64,000 nt of DNA from the NCBI GenBank assembly GCA_008477525.1, contig SPDT01000002.1, positions 2,480,001 through 2,544,000 on the forward strand. Direction: 5' to 3'. The position numbers and the translations under genes are program-made. The DNA comes from Hypomyces perniciosus. Lineage: Eukaryota; Ascomycota; Sordariomycetes; Hypocreales; Hypocreaceae. Under the pieces are notes generated by a model. The model did not search any database and was not told where the DNA came from. It worked only from the letters and a program-made list of their open reading frames with translations. Positions 35,332-48,066 of this stretch are shown piece after piece; position 1 is the stretch's first letter; each line of letters starts with the position of its first letter.

Positions 35332-38300
35332 CTACCAATAACATTGTAGCACCGGGGTGATTGTCGACCTACTCAAGTCGCATAAAAGCTGGCCGTACTG
35401 CGGGCTCTTCTCGCACACAATACCAGTGACCCCTGGACATGTCATTGTCCTGATAGTAGTGGCTGTGCCGCCATTGTATGTGCATCCTTTGATTCCGTGC
35501 GAGTCAAAGGGCCCAAGCTCGACGTTGGGATACGCTGGCTTGTCCGCAGTCGTCTCTGCCACCGTCACCGAGCTGGAGGAGGTATCACACACGTCTACAG
35601 CAGGGCTACCCAGGGTCCAATCGAAAGTCATCCAAAACCGCGCGTAGCTGATTATAAGACCGAAGTTGGTGACTTGTTCGAGATTGATGAGAAGGTAGTT
35701 TGATGGCGTGGGTTTGGGCGTGAGCGTAGATGTCAATGAGGGTGTTTTCGAGGACGTCGTCGTACTCGAAGGGGTTAATGTTGACTTGCTTGAGGGGGAT
35801 GACGATGACCTGGAAGTGGGTGTTGGAGAGACAGAAAAGAGTGTCGAAGAGACAGTCCCGGATATTGAGAAGTCTATCGATGTGACCGTGTTATACTGGC
35901 TCCAGACACCCTGAGCAGCCGCCCAGTCAGCGGCCTCGTCAGTCTCAGTAAGCCAATCATCCCAGTCCTCGAACGTGATGGCCCAGATGGGCGCGGGGGT
36001 GAAGATGCTGCTGAGTTCGGTGCCGGTTGTATCGCACCCAACAATTTCTAGAATATTCAGCAAAATCCATTTTCAAACCGGTGGTAATGAGGGATAGCTT
36101 CTACTTACCCTTGCAAGTTGACGAACATGAGGTGGTAGATGCTTCGGAAATACAAGCAGTGCTACAAGAGCTGTACGTGGCCATTTTACACTCAGACGAC
36201 TGGTCCTTATTGTTGTTAGGATTGTTAGGATTATTGGAGTCGTCAAAGTTCGGAGCTAGGTTTCTTTCATTAGCCGCTGTCGGTAAGGCAGCAGGACAAA
36301 ACAAGACGAAAGGGAACCTACAATCGATCCCGCCACAACCAGACCAGCATGGGGTGCAAACCTGAAGGATCCTAAGGACTATTCCTACCAGGCCCTGTGT
36401 ACATCCGACTCCGCAACCTACTACATTCAGGCAAGTCGGAGCAGGCAGTCCACTGTGGTGAGTGACTTGCGGCAAATGCGGATCACTGTAGTGCCAGATA
36501 CCACCGCCACCAATCAAAGAGCTAGTAGTAGTGGACAAAAGTTCGGAAACAGAGGAACCTGGCCATGGCGGTGGGTAGAAGGTACGTGTGTTCGGGGGGT
36601 TAGTAGTTCCATTGATGACTGTGGGATCGGTAATGTTAAAGGCTGGTGCTATGATACTGGGCATCGGGTAGATAACAGTTGAATTATCGCTCACAACCAC
36701 ATTGAATACGGAGATGACCGATGTCGTTACTGGCGGAATAGTGATTGTGGTAGTTATAGTGACACTCTCGTATTCGATCGTCGTTGTTACGCTGCCCAGG
36801 TAGGTGTAAGTGGTTGTCGTGGTCCAGCCAACTAGGATAGGCGTGACCAAGGGAGGATACACGAAGGTCGTATTGGTCGGTAGCGTCATGGGTGGCAAGA
36901 CATATGTGCAAGGCGGGAGGCATGACACATTCACAGCACCGTTAGGCTCTACCCAGATCCTCGGGTCGATGCTTACGAAGCCGGAGCCATTGCTGTCTGA
37001 AGCATTACCACAGGGGCCGGACTGGCAGTGGCCGAGCCCGCAGTACGCTTCTCCAGAGCCGCAAAACCCAGCTTCAGAGCAGCAACTGCCTGGAAGCCGT
37101 CAGCCCCGAATGCGCGTGGGAATGGCCTCACTTACCGGCGCTGAAGTTACCACAGATAGCGTTGTTCCACTGCGCACCGCAAGTGCCGTCCGTTGTCAGG
37201 CCCCCTATGGTGCAGTTTCCGGATTGGCATCCCTGCTGAGAATCAGTATCGAGCACAGGCACAGGCACAGGGGCGAGCAATGAGGGCTACGACGCACATT
37301 TCCACAGTAAGCGGGTGTGCTACCACAGTATCCAGAAGCAGAGCAGCAGTCACCGGTCGGCCAGTTACCACAAACGGTGTTGTTGTTTTGCAGTCCGCAA
37401 GAGCCATCCGTCGTTGCAGTTTCGTTTGGGGTGAGGCCACTGGGGCATATTAAAGAGACGTAATTAGTACAGGATCCTAAGATACTCACCTGCCGATGCC
37501 CGAGTTGAAGTCAACACTCCAGGACATAGTGCCTCCAAAGCACCGCCCGCTTGCCCACGCCTTCTTCAGCGCAAACGTCTCATTGCTGTCATATCCGATC
37601 CACTGGTCAAACCAGGTGATTTGCATCATCATGGCCTCCTCAAGCAAGCTAGACAGTGCGTTAGCCTAGATATCTCAGGACATTTCGACTCGAGATTCTC
37701 AGCTTACGTTGGTGTGAGACTGTATTTCTCGATGAGCTGCTCAATCTCAAGCAACGAGAGTACGCCTGCCGTGTCAGTACACACACCAGGTTTGGACGGA
37801 CCGGAGAATGGGCAGCCCAGCGTCTTGCAGCTGGGTTCTGACAATGTGTAGCCACGGCCGTATAGGGCCAGGCCAAAGTTGATTTTGGACAGGTCCAGGC
37901 CATCGAACCATAGTGGCGCCGAGTCATTGGCGATGTTGCGGATATCTGTCTGGCCGCGCACAATAGCCCCCAGGTTCCGATTTAAGGCGTCCCAGGGGCC
38001 GTGGAGGTCTAATATGCTAGAGATATCTATCAATTCATCCCCAGCTAAAGCAGCACTAACCGTAAGCCATAAACCCGAACCAGCTGACGTATGGCTGCAT
38101 AGCAATGGCGTCGAAGTTGCGGAGGTACCAATAATCGGGGGCCAAGGTAAGACTCAGGCCGTACTGGCCATTAAACGCTGCACTCATCTCCTTAACTAGC
38201 AGCACGTAGTTCTCCGTATCCCTAGGCGCGCCTCCCGGTCTGGGGCACCGGGGTACTCCCAGTCAAGATCAGCCTATAGCCAAGATAGTCAGTGGGGAGC

Positions 38301-39419
38301 TCAGATCGGGATAATGGATTGATCAATGCATATACCCCCTGGAAACCATACTCCTTCATAAATGCTATCGTGGAACTGATAAACGCTGCGCGATTCTCTT
38401 TGGTGCTAGCCATATCGCTCCTGTATACTGTTAGCATCTAGATTCTGTGCATTATCACTTTATCCGTTACCATGTGTAGTGGGTTGCCGTGTCATTATTA
38501 CTGATGTCGAACCCACCAATGGCGATCCATGTCTCAAGCCCGTTGCTTTTCAGCGCTGTGAACTCAGTGTACAGGTTGATCTGCTTGGCGTTGTCGGGCG
38601 TGATATGGAATGTGCCCGGGTCGATAGACGCAAAGGCAAAGTATAGGTGTGTATACCCCGTCGTCACGATCTGAGACGGGGAGATGCGGTTACAACGCCG
38701 GTTATACACGTTGGACGCCTGATAGTAGCCGATCTGACGGCGAGATATCGTCTCTTCGCTCGTCGCACAAACAGGTGGCGGGATAACCTCGCAAAGGCCA
38801 TAGCCCTTCTGGCACGGCAGCAAGCCGCCTCCCGGGTCGGCGTTGATGCAAAAGTCGGCTGTCGTCTAGGTATGTTAGCCGTGGTTTCGGAAGCCCGGGG
38901 GGAGCCCGGTTCTTACTCCACACCACCCAGCCCATGAGCAGCACAGGTTCATGCCGCACGAGATGTTTCCATTGGCGCTATAGATTCCACACATGGCCGT
39001 GGCATCGCAGTTGGACGTACAGTTTCCGGAGCCGCAGAAGTCAGGGCCGAAGCCGCAGATGCCCGAGGTGCCGCAGCAGCTGTTCACGATCAGTATCTGG
39101 CCATACCATAACGGTGGGCTTCATCACTTCCATACCTTCCATCCGGGCATGGGTCGCCCAAGCCGCAAAGCTCGGCGCCAGGCGGCGGCGCACTACCAGC
39201 CATTTTGGCGTTCAGTAGGGCGGGATTTTGTTGGACAGGGCTCGCCTTGGAGGTCCTGCGGGCCAGTTGTAATCCTCGCGAGGCCAGATTCATGAGCGTA
39301 CCATCCAGGAAGTTCATGGGAAAGGTATCGAGGAGACATAGCGACCATAGGAGGGGAATGACGAGGGCGACAAACCCAAAAGCCAAGAGGCCATTTTGCC
39401 CCCCCGCACGCGACATCAT
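35332..39419 (-). pseudogene. Large multi-domain GH18 chitinase (subgroup C type) with one frameshift
   Basis: Eleven exons can be drawn on the minus strand: 39419-39136, 39079-38917, 38865-38471, 38420-38336, 38273-38061, 38008-37708, 37648-37490, 37439-37298, 37235-37136, 37089-36109 and 36047-35332. All junctions are GT...AG. Phases agree everywhere except within exon 5, which is one base short (213 nt where the flanking phases demand 214). The frame is lost at 38234-38236, just after the catalytic DLDWEYP motif, and a stop follows about ten codons later. Otherwise the gene would encode about 1178 residues: an N-terminal hydrophobic anchor or signal, two hevein-like (CBM18) modules, a GH18 barrel, two more CBM18 modules (CCSASGYCG and CCSEAGFCG), a Thr/Pro-rich region and an unidentified C-terminus. 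Subgroup C chitinases act on fungal or arthropod chitin. It may be a young pseudogene or a sequencing error. Confidence 0.85.
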
Positions 39420-39968
39420 GGCCAGCGATAGTCAGAAGGATTAAGTTGGTAATATCGAAGTTTGTCTACAGGCCAGGCCTCAGCTATATATGTATGTATG
39501 GCCTCTGCGTTGCTGAAACCCTGCCCTGAAAAGATATGGCCGCAATGGCCAGGCCCCATGTCCATATCCCAGCCCATAGCTTTCTCAGGGCGGCCGCACT
39601 AGCGGGCGAAAGAGATATACAAGTACGAGGTACGGAGCAGCGGTCGTAGTGCGTTCAATACGTTATAGAGGGAAAAGGGAAAACGGGGAGAATCAGGCGC
39701 ATTAATCACCTCCTTGTAGCTACTAGTCAAGGATCTAGGAACGGCCGCGACCGCTTCGTTCTGCCAATCCGGTCCTTTGGCCCTGCCGAGTGAGGCTATT
39801 TGATATCTCGTCGATAATAACATAAATGCTGCGGAGATAGCGGCACAAATAGCTCAGCACAATCGTCGGAGGATATAGAGGAGGGATAGCCTCAAGCCAA
39901 AGCATAGCCTCGATGGTCACCAGATACAAAATAAGAGCTCAGAGACGACTACGCTAGGATTTCAGTCG
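39420..39968. other. Intergenic, chitinase promoter region
   Basis: About 550 bp between two minus-strand genes. TATA-like TATATATGTATG is at about 39484. No gene seen. Confidence 0.45.
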
Positions 39969-41273
39969 TCAATAAAGTAAATCCCATTCTCTAGGCGGTC
40001 TTGGTTGAAGAGATTCAAGGTACATAGCGTGCACAGCCGCCCAGCTCCGCTTCTCTTCATCCTCGGGGAGCTCTGAGTGTTGTGCAATCTCATCCTCACT
40101 TAGAATGCTGAGCCATCTTGTGTAACAGTCAGTGGCATCAACGAGAGCTGTGCTGGACCAGAATCCTAGATCAATCATTCGTCTCTCGTCCCATAGTATA
40201 AAACCGAACTGTCGATATGGGTGGAAACAGATGTATTGCAGAGAACCTGCCTTTGAATTGTCATAGAAACTCCTATAGAACTCCCAACCGAGAGTTTCTT
40301 TCGCAATGTTTCGCCATTCTGGCCCCGGTGGCTCTCGCCCGAAATTTACGACTGGCTTGTGACGTGGCTCTAAACCCCCAGTGCATCGACCAATTGGGCG
40401 GAAGGAATCCTCTGAATCTGAATCCTCTGGAGAGTTGTTACCGGCAAGGTGCTGCAATGTGCGTCTCCGGCGGTCTTGCTCAAATTCCCGGGGAGCTGGA
40501 TGAGGCTCACAACTCCAGCCAAAGTGGCTTGCCTCAGGAGCGTTGGGTAGTTGAAGTGGATGTGCAGAGAGCGTGCCACCGGAATTGGCCTTTGCTGCCT
40601 CTTCAATGAAGTCCCACGCAGTTAATGTCTGCCCCATTGCAAATCCGTGGTAATAAAAGCAGTCGATAGTCATCCTCCGCAAGTCTCGCAGATCTTCAGA
40701 GTCCCAATCCAGGCGTCCTTCGAGTTCGCATACCTTGAGCTCCATAAAGAACTGCACTCTCCAGAACGCCAAGATTGCTCGTTGTTCTTCGGTCCAAGAT
40801 GGGGCTCCAAGACCCTTAGCGAAATCCCTCTCACTATCAGATACGCCGTCTACAGAGGTATCAGCCTCCATGATGGGTTTAATAGACGAGCACTTATGCA
40901 GACACCAGTCAATGCAAGAGTGTGCGAGCGCATGGATCTTATGTGCTAGCGCGACAAATCTCCATAGCAAAGCGCTAGAAATGGGTGAATCCAACGGCCG
41001 CGATCTGGTCAAGGGGAAACGCTGCACCTCATCCAAAATTTGATACTCAAAAGATCCAGTCCGGATGCGGATGACAGCTCGCATAAGGCACTGGACCTGG
41101 ATAGGGATAGCAGAGTCAAGCACGGCCTCCACTATTTCAAGGGCGCGGGCACGGAACAGTGATGATAAAAGCCCTGATGTGTTGATCAGAGCCCATAAAG
41201 TGCTAAAGTCGGGACATTGCTTGAGGATATCGAATAGTATCTCGCGAGGAAAGCGATCCAGGATATTCGACAT
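39969..41273 (-). CDS. F-box-like protein of unknown function
   Basis: Intronless, 434 residues. The N-terminus MSNILDRFPREILFDILKQC, followed by DFSTLWALINTSGLLSSLFR, fits the F-box fold (L-x-x-x-P-x-E-I/L hallmark), which docks substrate receptors to Skp1 in SCF ubiquitin ligases. The remaining 380 residues show no recognisable repeat (no LRR, WD40 or kelch). They include a Trp-rich helical part and an acidic linker (NSPEDSDSEDSF) near residue 280. Many sordariomycetes carry expanded families of such F-box-only proteins. The substrate is unknown. Confidence 0.65.
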   Translation of the reverse strand: MSNILDRFPREILFDILKQCPDFSTLWALINTSGLLSSLFRARALEIVEAVLDSAIPIQVQCLMRAVIRIRTGSFEYQILDEVQRFPLTRSRPLDSPISSALLWRFVALAHKIHALAHSCIDWCLHKCSSIKPIMEADTSVDGVSDSERDFAKGLGAPSWTEEQRAILAFWRVQFFMELKVCELEGRLDWDSEDLRDLRRMTIDCFYYHGFAMGQTLTAWDFIEEAAKANSGGTLSAHPLQLPNAPEASHFGWSCEPHPAPREFEQDRRRRTLQHLAGNNSPEDSDSEDSFRPIGRCTGGLEPRHKPVVNFGREPPGPEWRNIAKETLGWEFYRSFYDNSKAGSLQYICFHPYRQFGFILWDERRMIDLGFWSSTALVDATDCYTRWLSILSEDEIAQHSELPEDEEKRSWAAVHAMYLESLQPRPPREWDLLY

Positions 41274-42398
41274 GGTAATTTAATGATAGGCTGGGTAGAT
41301 ATGATAGCTTGATCTATTAAAGATTGGAGAAGATCCGGGTATAGGGCCGGCTGGGTCACGTTGGCAGACCAAGACGTGTTGACTGGTGCAATAGAGATAA
41401 TATGGCTCTAGGACTGCATGATTGCCTAAACAGAGTTAGCATGATGTTTGACGCAAAGGACACAGCTATCTATACATACTGAGAAGCGACAGTGTGAGAA
41501 ATTGCAAATGAGTAGATATTGGTGGTAAGTGGCTAAACGGCGAGGTGAGGTTTTAAATAACGTGATATCTTGCAGGAAAGCAATATTTGCCCCAACCTTA
41601 GGCAGCAATGGTTGTCTATTAAATACGTATGTTGGATAGTAGGTTATGTAGCAGGGGCGTATGCCGCCTCTATCCCGAAGTTGGTGTAGAAATAGCAAGA
41701 AATGGCCCACAAGAAGGAAAGGGGGCCAGGGGAGAAAAGCCTCATCGTCGAAAGCAGGAGACAGAGAAAACACGCACGAATACTCCGTACACATATCAGC
41801 GATTTCTGCTGGTCCCCAATAGATTCAACCCATCGATCTGTATACACCTCCCTCGTGCATCTAACAACGTATGTACTCCGTGGTAGTACCTAAATAGGGA
41901 TCCGTTGGTACAACGGCCCTCGTATTAGTCTAGCACACACCCCTTGCTCGTATTTAGTAAACGTGAATATTAATGTAGTTCTACTAGTTATACGAAGTCG
42001 TCGCGAATTTGGCTATGATTGCGCCTGGATTTCAAGCGCTGTGGCTAACTCTACCAGCCGTTTTTTACAATTTCCTCCAGTCCGATGCCCACCCAGAGTG
42101 GAATATTGGCTCGTCTGATCTGACTGTCCCCGACTGAGGCTGGGGGAGTTTTTGGTGAGAGTTGGGCGTCTAGCAAGATATTGGTCATAGCTCATAAGGG
42201 GTATAAACTGCCATAAGAGTCCTATCCGAGTTCTAATAAGCTTCTTTTGCTCCATCATCGCTACTAGAAGGTCTGACCTGCTTCAGTCTCCTAGGCAGTA
42301 TACATACACTCCGCCAGAGAAGAATATTGTTGTCTCCCATCTCCTCCCTCCCCAGTTGATGCTTTCCAAAACAAACGCATCGCGAATTTTCCTTCATA
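41274..42398. other. Intergenic, no gene recognised
   Basis: About 1.1 kb. TACTCCGTA is at 41781 and the related GTACTCCGTGG at about 41873. Short frames on both strands have no family resemblance. Confidence 0.4.
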
Positions 42399-43677
42399 GT
42401 GTCGATAATACGGGCGCTTTCGCCTGTGATAGTCACAGCTGTCGCTTGGCATTGGCAACTTGCTGTAGCTGTAGCCATCACTGACCGTTTTACCATCAGC
42501 TTCAATCCAGGCGACGCTGGAAACTGTGCTACTTATGGAATAGCCACCTTGAACTCGATCCTTGACGATGCCACCATCCTGGCCAGCTCCGGTGTTGCGG
42601 CTATAAATGACGTTCTCACCGGACCGTCTGTACCTACGTATGAGCAGGACGCCAGACTTATAGACACCTTCTTCCGGGACCCTTCCTCTCCCAAAACTTC
42701 TAGGGACTTACTAAGTGAGCAGCTTGTTCTGAGAATACAGAGGCAACGGAGTGCAAAATAGCTAACGCTGAAGCTGCAGATAAATTTCAGGATGTGTATG
42801 ACTGGATCGTCAACGGCGGCGCGGTGAACAACGGCGCCTTGTCACAGAGGCCTTATCTCTTCTGTGGAGACTCGTGGGCCATTCGCGTGACCATGAACAC
42901 CCAAATGTTAGACGTACAGGGCAACCCTATGACCAACAATGATGGGACTCCATATTTAATCAGCCAGAACTCCGAAGCGCTGGAAGCCCAGAGAAAGGCT
43001 GCTAAGGCTACTAACGTGGCGGTTAACAAGGTCTATCCGGTACGTTCCTAGGAAGGGCAAATATGTTGTATTGCTAACGACCTGTTGTCATCAGTACTGG
43101 AGTAGGACAGTTGGAATGTACGTTTTCAATGTGAAATATGGCGCCTCTATAGATGCAGGCTTCTGCGACAATAGCGATGCGATTGGTTTTACAGACTGGG
43201 GATCCCGCGGCAGCTTCATAGTTCTGTGCCCAAAGTCCTTATCTGGTGTTGCTCTGAACTCGGTAGCTGCTCGTCCAGTCCCTTATAGCCTGTTCATTAA
43301 CGACTAGCCGCCAGTTGGCAGCAAACTGCAGACCCTGAGAGACATCGCACCCCAGGCCACGACATTATACCACGAATTATTCCATCTTGTCTGGGGAGAT
43401 CTCATGAACCCCATAGGTGGAGAGCAATACGATCCTCAACGGATCATGGGGAAGAAGAAAATCAAGGGTAGAGAACTCAAGTACACAAAGGCCGAGGCCC
43501 GAGTGAACCCGCACACGTACACTCTCGTGGCGTGAGTAACCCCTTCACTGTACTCATGGAGAGCTTGGTTGTGGTTGACGTGCAGCGCTTAGCATCGCCT
43601 ATGAGTATACCCGCCACGTTCAGTATAAGAAGTACCCGGTCGAATTCTATACTGGATATGCCACTATACAAACCTAA
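42399..43677 (+). pseudogene. Broken secreted zinc metalloprotease-like gene (HEXXH)
   Basis: Pieces of one protein run in order on the plus strand: a hydrophobic leader, DRFTISFNPGDAGNCATYG, FQDVYDWIVNGGAVNNGAL, YLFCGDSWAIRVTMN, YWSRTVGMYVFNVKYG, then YHELFHLVWGD with the HEXXH zinc motif, and a tail ending GYATIQT. Two introns fit (43039-43094 and about 43534-43593). Three defects are visible: no ATG opens the first frame (it begins at GTG after a stop), the frame shifts between about 42710 and 42760 with no usable intron (the only GT...AG there would be 26 nt), and an in-frame TAG lies at 43305. Intact relatives are secreted putative metallopeptidases of ascomycetes with unknown substrates. 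Confidence 0.75.
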
Positions 43678-44981
43678 CGCAGGTTACTCCTGGTAATTTT
43701 TGTAGTGACTTTGAATCAAATGTACTGGCTGTTCCAAGTTGTTGCCTTGGTACATAATTAGTGGCTTTTTCCATGAGCATAGGCAGTTGCCTAGGGGCAG
43801 GCAGTCATGAGAGGTTGGGATGTGATAACGGGAACTGTGTATTTTTTACTTGTTTGAGATATACTACAACCTGGAAATAATTCGAATTCTCTATGTATAA
43901 TAGAAACATTCGCTTGCCTGATATCTCCGGCGGGCATTCTTATATCAGAAATGGACCGCTTAGTTAACTTAACAGCCGGTGGCTTGTCAATCTAGTGGCT
44001 GTATTAGCAAGAAGGCCTAATGAAGCAAATCTAGCAGCTAAGCTTTACTCGGTCACTTTCTTCGTTACCTTTGCAAAGCTGCGAACTTGATCACTACAGC
44101 TTAGTGCCGAGCTAACCACTTCTTTATATATAGATCCTTCCTAAAGCTACTCCATGAATGAGTAGGGAGTAACAGAAAGTATGTTAAGCTGCTATTCACG
44201 AGTTTAATGATTATTAACATGACTCAGAATGAATCAGCGACTGCGCCCGCACTAGGGGATGACGCATCTAATGTTGGTATGGGCGACCCAACAGTAGATA
44301 GAGGGAAGAAGCAGATGATGTGACTGGTTTCCTAGCTTCGGGATTTCAAGGCTTGCATATCCCCGGCCACAACAGACTGTTTGTTTGTGAAAGAAGAAAT
44401 AGCCGAACTGGCCCACTTCGTAGCCATTGAGTGGCGTGCCTATACGAGCAGTTGGCGTATCAGCGGCCTGAAGTGGAGGCAGAACACCACTTATCTGGCA
44501 TGTTTGCAGCAGCGTTGCGTATCTTTTGGAGGTCCGAATTACGAAGTACGGAGTACGAAGGACACTTCTATTGTTTGAGAATCCTGGTCTCGAATAACTT
44601 TTCTTCATCAATGAGCGCCGGATGTACGAAGCACAGAGGGGGGTATATCTCAAAAGAATTGTCCTGCCAAGCCACTAGTAGAAAATAAGCCACTTCATAT
44701 AAGAATGGAGGTCTATTTACTTCGTATGGTAAATCTATACTTATTCGATAAAATGTCTCGGGCTTATTCCTCAAGGGTCGTCTCTAGCTTGAGTACCCGA
44801 AGTTATGGAGGAAGGTATTGCGACTGCCTTGTCGCCTGCAGTCGATCGAACTCGCAGTCAGGCTGTACGACAATAATGCTAGGATCTCAATACATCTATA
44901 GATTGCATATACACACTTTTGTTAATTGGACTTTTACTATCTCTATTCAAAATTAGAATCAATTAGACCAAATATGGCCAG
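43678..44981. other. Intergenic, no gene recognised
   Basis: About 1.3 kb. TACGGAGTA is at 44547, within a run of TACGAAGTACGGAGTACGAAG. No coding signal. Confidence 0.4.
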
Positions 44982-46665
44982 CTATTCCTTAGCACAGAGA
45001 CTCCTAATAATCTGCACTAGCCTGCTTCTCGTCTCCTTCTTGTGGAAAATATGTCCATGATCCAAATCTTGAAACCACAGCACATCAAGTCCATCACCCT
45101 TCCATACTCCATCCTCCCAACTCTCAGTCTCCAGAACCCAACTATTAGAGCCCGTCAGATATGCCCCAATTACGTTCGTATCGACTATCGCATCTCTACC
45201 AGCCAATACCACGGTTACACGATGACCCTGGATATCTTCCCTCCATAAGATATTATCAGCCCAGAAAAAGCGTCGGAATAGCGTATGTGCAACACCCATA
45301 TCCTTAGAGCCAAAGTAAGAGAGCAGATATTCATTGGCGCGGCTTGGTTTCCGACTGATCTAGAATATTAAGGAGATTAGCCAAGGTCGTTAATTAGGAG
45401 TCGGGTTGGACGTCACAAAATTATAAGCCACGTCAGGGAGATGTAGTAGAAAAGACACTGGGTCAACAAACAAGACCGGGCCAATCATCCGTGAGATTTG
45501 TGGCGTGCGGAGGAGGTGCGCTGCAATCACGCTTCCGTAACTTCGCATAGTCAATATCAACATAAAACAACCGAGACACAGACAGATATGGAGCAAAAGT
45601 GGACACTTACGAGTGTGATACTAAGACAAATCTTTCCCACCCGTGTGCCTTCAACGTGCAACGAACCTCGTCACACATTTCATCCTTCAGCATTGCTTCA
45701 GTTGTTATCCTAGAGCTTACAGACATGATCTCGATAGCAATGATTCCCACCTGCCCATCCAATGAATCACCGCTATCATCTGCATTGAGTTCGGCCAAGA
45801 GATTTATGTAAGGGTAGAGTCCGATACCGATGCCGTGAATGAACAGGATAGGGAGTCTCGTCTTGGAGGTGTGTGGCCGGTGCCAGTAAGTGAGGGTTTT
45901 GCCGGGTGAGCTATAGGCAGTGAAGAGATTGAGGGGGCGAGGAGGGAAAATAGCGAGAAACCGGAGAAATGACGTGCGGTGGAAGTTGAAGGAGTAGTGT
46001 TGCATATAGATGGACGTTATTGTATCGACAAAAAGCACGCACTAGAGAATAGCAAAGTTAGCAGCCTGAGTGACATGAGCCGATATGTTCATGCGTATTT
46101 CGCTATAGCAACTCACAAGATACCACGTCAAACTTCGGTGTAGCATCTCTATCTTGTCGAGTGTCAATCTAAGGCACTTCACGTTGCCGCGCCCGGGCTC
46201 CAACTTCCGTGCTAACAACTTCTCCATTTCTCCAACATACTCCTCCAGTTCTTCGTCGTATGCCGGATTGGGCTCCCCCGTATTCAAGAACGCCCACCGG
46301 AAGAAGTCCTTGACGTTCTCCCGCTTGATCTCCGCCACCGGCGCGTCTTGGAACCATTTTGATAGGTACCGGACGGGGTCTGGGATATTACTGTGGCAGC
46401 GCCAAAATAACTTGCGACGATCGTCACGGCAGGGAGGGATAGGATGTCTTGCAGCTCTCTGGAGGTATGCTTTGCGCGGAAGGTAAATGACGAGATAGAA
46501 AATGGCCTCAAGAGTGAGCCACACCTCTAACAATCGGGGGGTTTGGAACGGAGGATGGACTAGCGGGTTGACTATTGAATAGACAAGACTGAGTGGTGCG
46601 ACAAGATGCAGGAGGAATATGCATATCCGGATGAAGATGTAGTCCCATACGGATGCTCCTATCAT
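44982..46665 (-). CDS. Membrane-anchored alpha/beta hydrolase
   Basis: Predicted 494 residues or one fewer, from four exons on the minus strand: 46665-46117, 46041-45611, 45540-45417 and 45359-44982. The phases 0, 2, 0 close. The codon before 46665 is GTG, so the start is the ATG. One or two membrane segments lie at residues 8-30 and 45-62 (FIRICIFLLHLVAPLSLVYS). The hydrolase core begins near residue 240 (LPILFIHGIGIGLYPY). The nucleophile elbow is SHSYGS, formed across an exon junction; the acid is probably the Asp in AGRDAIVD and the base the His in DLDHGHIF. Intron 3 has a weak GTGACG donor. It is a member of a fungal family of ER- or lipid-associated hydrolases of unknown substrate. Confidence 0.8.
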
Positions 46666-48066
46666 CACGAAGGTGGATATAATAACACCAGTGGTGGAAA
46701 TTGAGGTAGCTCGGATATGTTTCTTGGTGAGTACGAATTAGTCCCCGAAGGAAAGTATGTGCGTTGCTATAGTCTCCGAGAGTCACTCCAAATCATCTGT
46801 GGAATCATGGTATTTCTAATCGTGAGTCGGCACAGTAATAGGCTGCAATATATGCATTTTTGTTGAACACAACAATGTTGATTTGTTGGGAACTCTCATA
46901 CTAGACTGTCTGTTGCCCTGGAGGTATGTGTAACACTTGGCATGTGAAAGGACAATTTGCAAGATGACTATGATTATATGGTGGCGTCATATCCTGTACG
47001 GTACTCGTGCCTGTCAAACGACTCGCTGCCAAATGACAACCAAGATGAGTATGAACAAAGCATAATAGACGTTGGTCCTCTATAAGGCTCCGTTCCATTA
47101 CGCGCCACATGCATAACTGTTGCGTAAAACTTGAGCCCAGAGCCTGAGCAAGGGGGCAATGTCGCTGAGCCAGATTGGCCGATGTCACATATTCTGGTGC
47201 AATTCGCCTGAACAAATGGTTAAAATCATTAGTTAATAACGAAGTACTATTTAACGATCTGATTCCTGTTGTTTAGAGCAATGAGTTCAATAAGGAGATG
47301 GAGTATTAAATATGTAGCAGGAAGCTGACCTCGTATGAAAGGGTTTAGCAAAGGATGCCTTGCGTCGAGCAAAACCACAAAAAAATAAAGGCAGTCTAGG
47401 GTAAAAACTCAAGATCTTGAAGGAGGATATATTCCGCTTATCAAAACCTGGATAGTAGGAGAATGATGAGATGGTGGGTGTATGACAGAATGCACACTCA
47501 ACTCCTCCCTAGTCTCACATGTATTCGCATCCCGGGATAACCTACGGCAATTCTATGACTAATGGGGCGAGGATCAAGACGAATAAGCATATCTGGCTCG
47601 ATCTGTGCGTCATTACTCATACGGTTTCTCGCCGCGAGTTTTGAAAGCACACGAGGAACATGGTTACATCAAGTAGGTCAGCATTACATTGACAGTATAT
47701 GGTACATCCCTGATCAGACTAGATTAAACTGCATCGGTTTCCATTTCCAGAAATATTGTGTAAAATCATGAAATATACATCGAACAAATCAATACATCGA
47801 GGTTACAATTCTACAAAACGGCTGAGAAAAATATGTTCTCGGCATGTTAATTCGTAAGATATGTGTGCCGCAATCTTCCTTTCGATTTATAATAGAACTG
47901 TATATATAATAAAGAGAACTTGAATCGTTGGAAGAGTTTGGACCTACTGGTTGGTGGAGCAGTATTTAGCTGGACGACCCACGTATCAGTGCTAGTGATA
48001 CGGTTAAACATCAAACCAACCGAATTCTTTTCTCAATCTTTACAGCCCCGAATTCATATATTTGCA
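46666..48066. other. Intergenic, no gene recognised
   Basis: About 1.4 kb. A minus-strand frame at 46901-47215 lacks a recognisable domain and I do not call it. The last 150 bp upstream of 48067 presumably held the promoter of the reductase relic. Confidence 0.4.

Noticed and set aside
46901..47215. 104-codon minus-strand frame
   Set aside because: No domain, no consistent splicing and no ATG-supported context; treated as chance.
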